A stretch of DNA of 44,136 nucleotides from NCBI GenBank assembly GCA_900319275.1, contig ONNS01000009.1, positions 1 through 44,136 of the forward strand, read 5' to 3'. The stretch comes from an uncultured Eubacteriales bacterium (GTDB lineage: Bacteria > Bacillota > Clostridia > Oscillospirales > Oscillospiraceae). Both the position numbers and the translations under genes were made by a program. This document shows, piece after piece, positions 42,863-44,136 of this stretch (the first letter of the stretch is position 1; the number at the start of each line of letters is the position of its first letter). The notes under the pieces are model-generated. The model ran no database searches, had not been told where the DNA came from, and saw only the letters and a list, made by a program, of their open reading frames with translations.

Positions 42863-42891
42863 TTGTGTCAACTTATAAAGCGTATTATAAT
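42863..42891 (+). promoter_or_regulatory. TetR gene promoter, overlapping a divergent -35 box
   Basis: TTGTGT (42863-42868), a 17-bp spacer and a consensus TATAAT (42886-42891) lie 40 nt before the TetR start. On the opposite strand TTGACA (42871-42866) occupies the same place and could belong to a DUF6273 promoter, though a good -10 at the right distance was not seen. Confidence 0.62.
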
Positions 42892-42931
42892 AATTGTATA
42901 GAAACTTTACAGATTCAAGGAAGTGTCTGGC

Positions 42932-43471
42932 ATGGTCAATGATATTCGTTCCCGTACAACAAAGAAAATGATCCGCTCCGCCTTTCATTGTCTGGTCGAA
43001 GATGGCTGCCGGGAGGTAACGGTCAGAGCGATCTGTACGGCTGCCGGGATCTCCCGCGCAACCTTCTATGCCCACTACAGCGATCTCTACGATCTAATCG
43101 CGGAGGACGAGCGCGAGGCCTTGTCGCAGCTCGGACTGGAGGACTTTGAGCACAACTATCGGGATACACAGGCGAGAGCGGAGATCTTTCTGCGCATTCT
43201 GACGCATTTGGATGAAAACGAGAAGATGTACAGCTATTATTTGTCCGTCCATGAGAAGTATTTTTTCTCTCTCGTTCTGCGTGACATCATGACGTCCGTT
43301 TCAGAAGAGCTGATCCGGCGGGGCCTGTTTTCCTCGCCCGAAAAGGCAAGGCTCAGCGTGCTCTATCACGCATCGGGCCTTCTGCAGACGCTGCGTCAGT
43401 GGCTGGAGTACGGAAAGACGAAGCCCTGCTCCAGAGAGGAATACGCCCGCATGCTCAGCGAAATAGCTTGA
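42932..43471 (+). CDS. TetR-family transcriptional regulator
   Basis: 179 residues. The N-terminal helix-turn-helix is clear at about 28-55 (VRAICTAAGISRATFYAHY, then SDLYDLI), and the rest is helical as expected for the ligand-binding domain, with a TetR_C-type tail (SGLLQTLRQWLEYG). I chose the ATG at 42932, with AGGAAGTG upstream; a GTG at 42923 is possible. It is divergent from DUF6273 and probably regulates it and itself. The ligand is unknown. Confidence 0.88.
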   Translation: MVNDIRSRTTKKMIRSAFHCLVEDGCREVTVRAICTAAGISRATFYAHYSDLYDLIAEDEREALSQLGLEDFEHNYRDTQARAEIFLRILTHLDENEKMYSYYLSVHEKYFFSLVLRDIMTSVSEELIRRGLFSSPEKARLSVLYHASGLLQTLRQWLEYGKTKPCSREEYARMLSEIA

Positions 43472-43712
43472 AATAATCCCTGGCAGATTCTAATGCTTCG
43501 CTCGCGGGGCTTCACAAGTTCTGAAGAAAGAGTTTGCTCTGAAACGGATTGAATGTTCTGGTTGAACCGTATCAAATCCTGTCAGACAGTCACCAAGTCA
43601 TTTTTGCTTCAAAACTCTCTTATGGGTGTTGACACAAGGCCCTCCCCTACGTGAGCGACCCGGGTTTTTCGCGATTTCTCGCATTTTTGCAACAGCCTCC
43701 TGCTGGTTGTAA
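43472..43712. other. Intergenic sequence, nothing recognised
   Basis: About 240 bp between the TetR gene and the phosphatase relic. It includes a GTGTTGACACAA segment near 43626 and AT-rich sequence, but no gene, hairpin terminator or repeat that I can support. Confidence 0.4.
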
Positions 43713-43721
43713 GTATTCTGT

Positions 43722-44003
43722 ACGCCCACGGTCTACATCGTCAGCGGCACAGACCGCTTCATCGTGCGAGGGATCGTTGACAACTCTCCTCTGAACATCC
43801 CGCCGCGCCAGATCATCGGCTCGGACGAGACACTGGTTGCGCCGAACCAGGGCGAAACCGACGGGCTGAACTATGTGTTCGATGAAATCGACCAACTGGT
43901 TCTCGGCGGTGATTTCCTCATCAAAAACCTGAAGCAGATACTATACGATCAAATCATATTTGGAAGTATTGTAAGCGTGGGTTTCTGTAATTTGTATCCT
44001 TAA
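43722..44003 (+). pseudogene. HAD-family phosphatase fragment
   Basis: An open frame without a proper start encodes TPTVYIVSGTDRFIVRG, PPRQIIGSDETL, GLNYVFDEIDQLVLGG and DFLIKNLK. This resembles the central part of phosphoserine-phosphatase-like HAD hydrolases, with the VSGT motif II. Similarity ends at about 43934, where family members normally continue NLKMNK. Here the frame turns to QILYDQ and stops at 44001-44003. The N-terminal DxDxT motif and the C-terminal GD motif are missing, so it is a relic cut at both ends. Confidence 0.55.
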
Positions 44004-44136
44004 CTGAGTGAATCCCCCGTCGGCGCCGCCCCATGCGTAGGGTGAGGGGACTTGAACACCTGCCGCCTGTGAGCACCCCTTTTCGGCGCTTTTTGTCCCG
44101 CCTCACTTGCTGGGCGCCAGCCCAGCGGCGTTCGTT
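44004..44136. other. Right-edge sequence, nothing recognised
   Basis: GC-rich non-coding sequence to the window edge. On the minus strand GTTCAAGTCCCC looks like a tRNA T-arm, but no complete cloverleaf can be drawn, so no tRNA is called. Confidence 0.35.

Noticed and set aside
44030-44136. Possible tRNA on the minus strand near the right edge (GTTCAAGTCCCC resembles a T-arm)
   Set aside because: The T-stem has a mismatch, no matching 5' acceptor strand, anticodon arm or D-arm could be fitted, and the 3' end does not read CCA.

Overview
The window reads as chromosomal DNA of a Gram-positive anaerobe of class Clostridia, probably an Oscillospiraceae-like gut bacterium. This is an inference from strong AGGAGG-type ribosome sites, GC-rich Firmicutes-style genes, a LexA/MobC/DUF6809 neighbourhood, many lipobox lipoproteins, a VTC/DUF4956/CotH cluster and dense glycan-degradation genes. 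No rRNA, complete tRNA or CRISPR array was found.

Left edge (1-2500): the start of a mobilisation module on the minus strand (relaxase N-terminus and MobC) with a candidate oriT beside it, a long unexplained hairpin, a small zinc-ribbon gene, lexA with a textbook promoter carrying an inverted operator pair, a 46-codon orphan ORF and a frameshifted DUF6809 gene.

Core (2600-26,300): a glycoside-degradation locus. Four large family-3 glycoside hydrolases (GH3-A to GH3-D) have permuted domain order and a membrane segment at both ends. They are interleaved with an extracellular SGNH esterase lipoprotein, a GH78-like alpha-rhamnosidase lipoprotein, two unknown lipoproteins and two homologous small four-helix membrane proteins, each lying 1 nt behind a GH3. 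A LytTR response regulator and GHKL sensor kinase sit in the middle. The unit ends with a VTC / DUF4956 / CotH trio. A 171-bp MITE with perfect 14-bp ends supplies the stop codon of the kinase.

Right half (26,300-41,740): cytoplasmic processing. One operon holds GH2, GH43-like, a GPH sugar symporter and a type-B carboxylesterase. Then come a second GPH symporter, an AraC regulator and, divergent from it, an operon with GH43-like, SGNH esterase, NodB-like deacetylase and a second GH2. The simplest model is that surface-tethered GH3/GH78/esterase enzymes trim decorated plant glycosides or hemicellulose side chains, the GPH symporters import the products, and cytosolic GH2/GH43/esterases finish them. 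The substrate cannot be named from sequence.

Right edge (41,750-44,136): a membrane-anchored DUF6273 protein divergent from a TetR-family regulator, then a decayed fragment of a HAD-family phosphatase and non-coding sequence.

The most interesting signal is regulatory. Four promoters (GH3-A, GH78, the 14.9-kb operon and the 26.4-kb GH2 operon) carry the same pair of direct repeats, exactly 21 bp apart, 4 bp upstream of a mostly weak -35 box. In three of them the distance to the -10 box is also identical. This makes the core plus the GH2 operon one regulon. The geometry fits either the LytTR regulator or the AraC regulator encoded in the same window.
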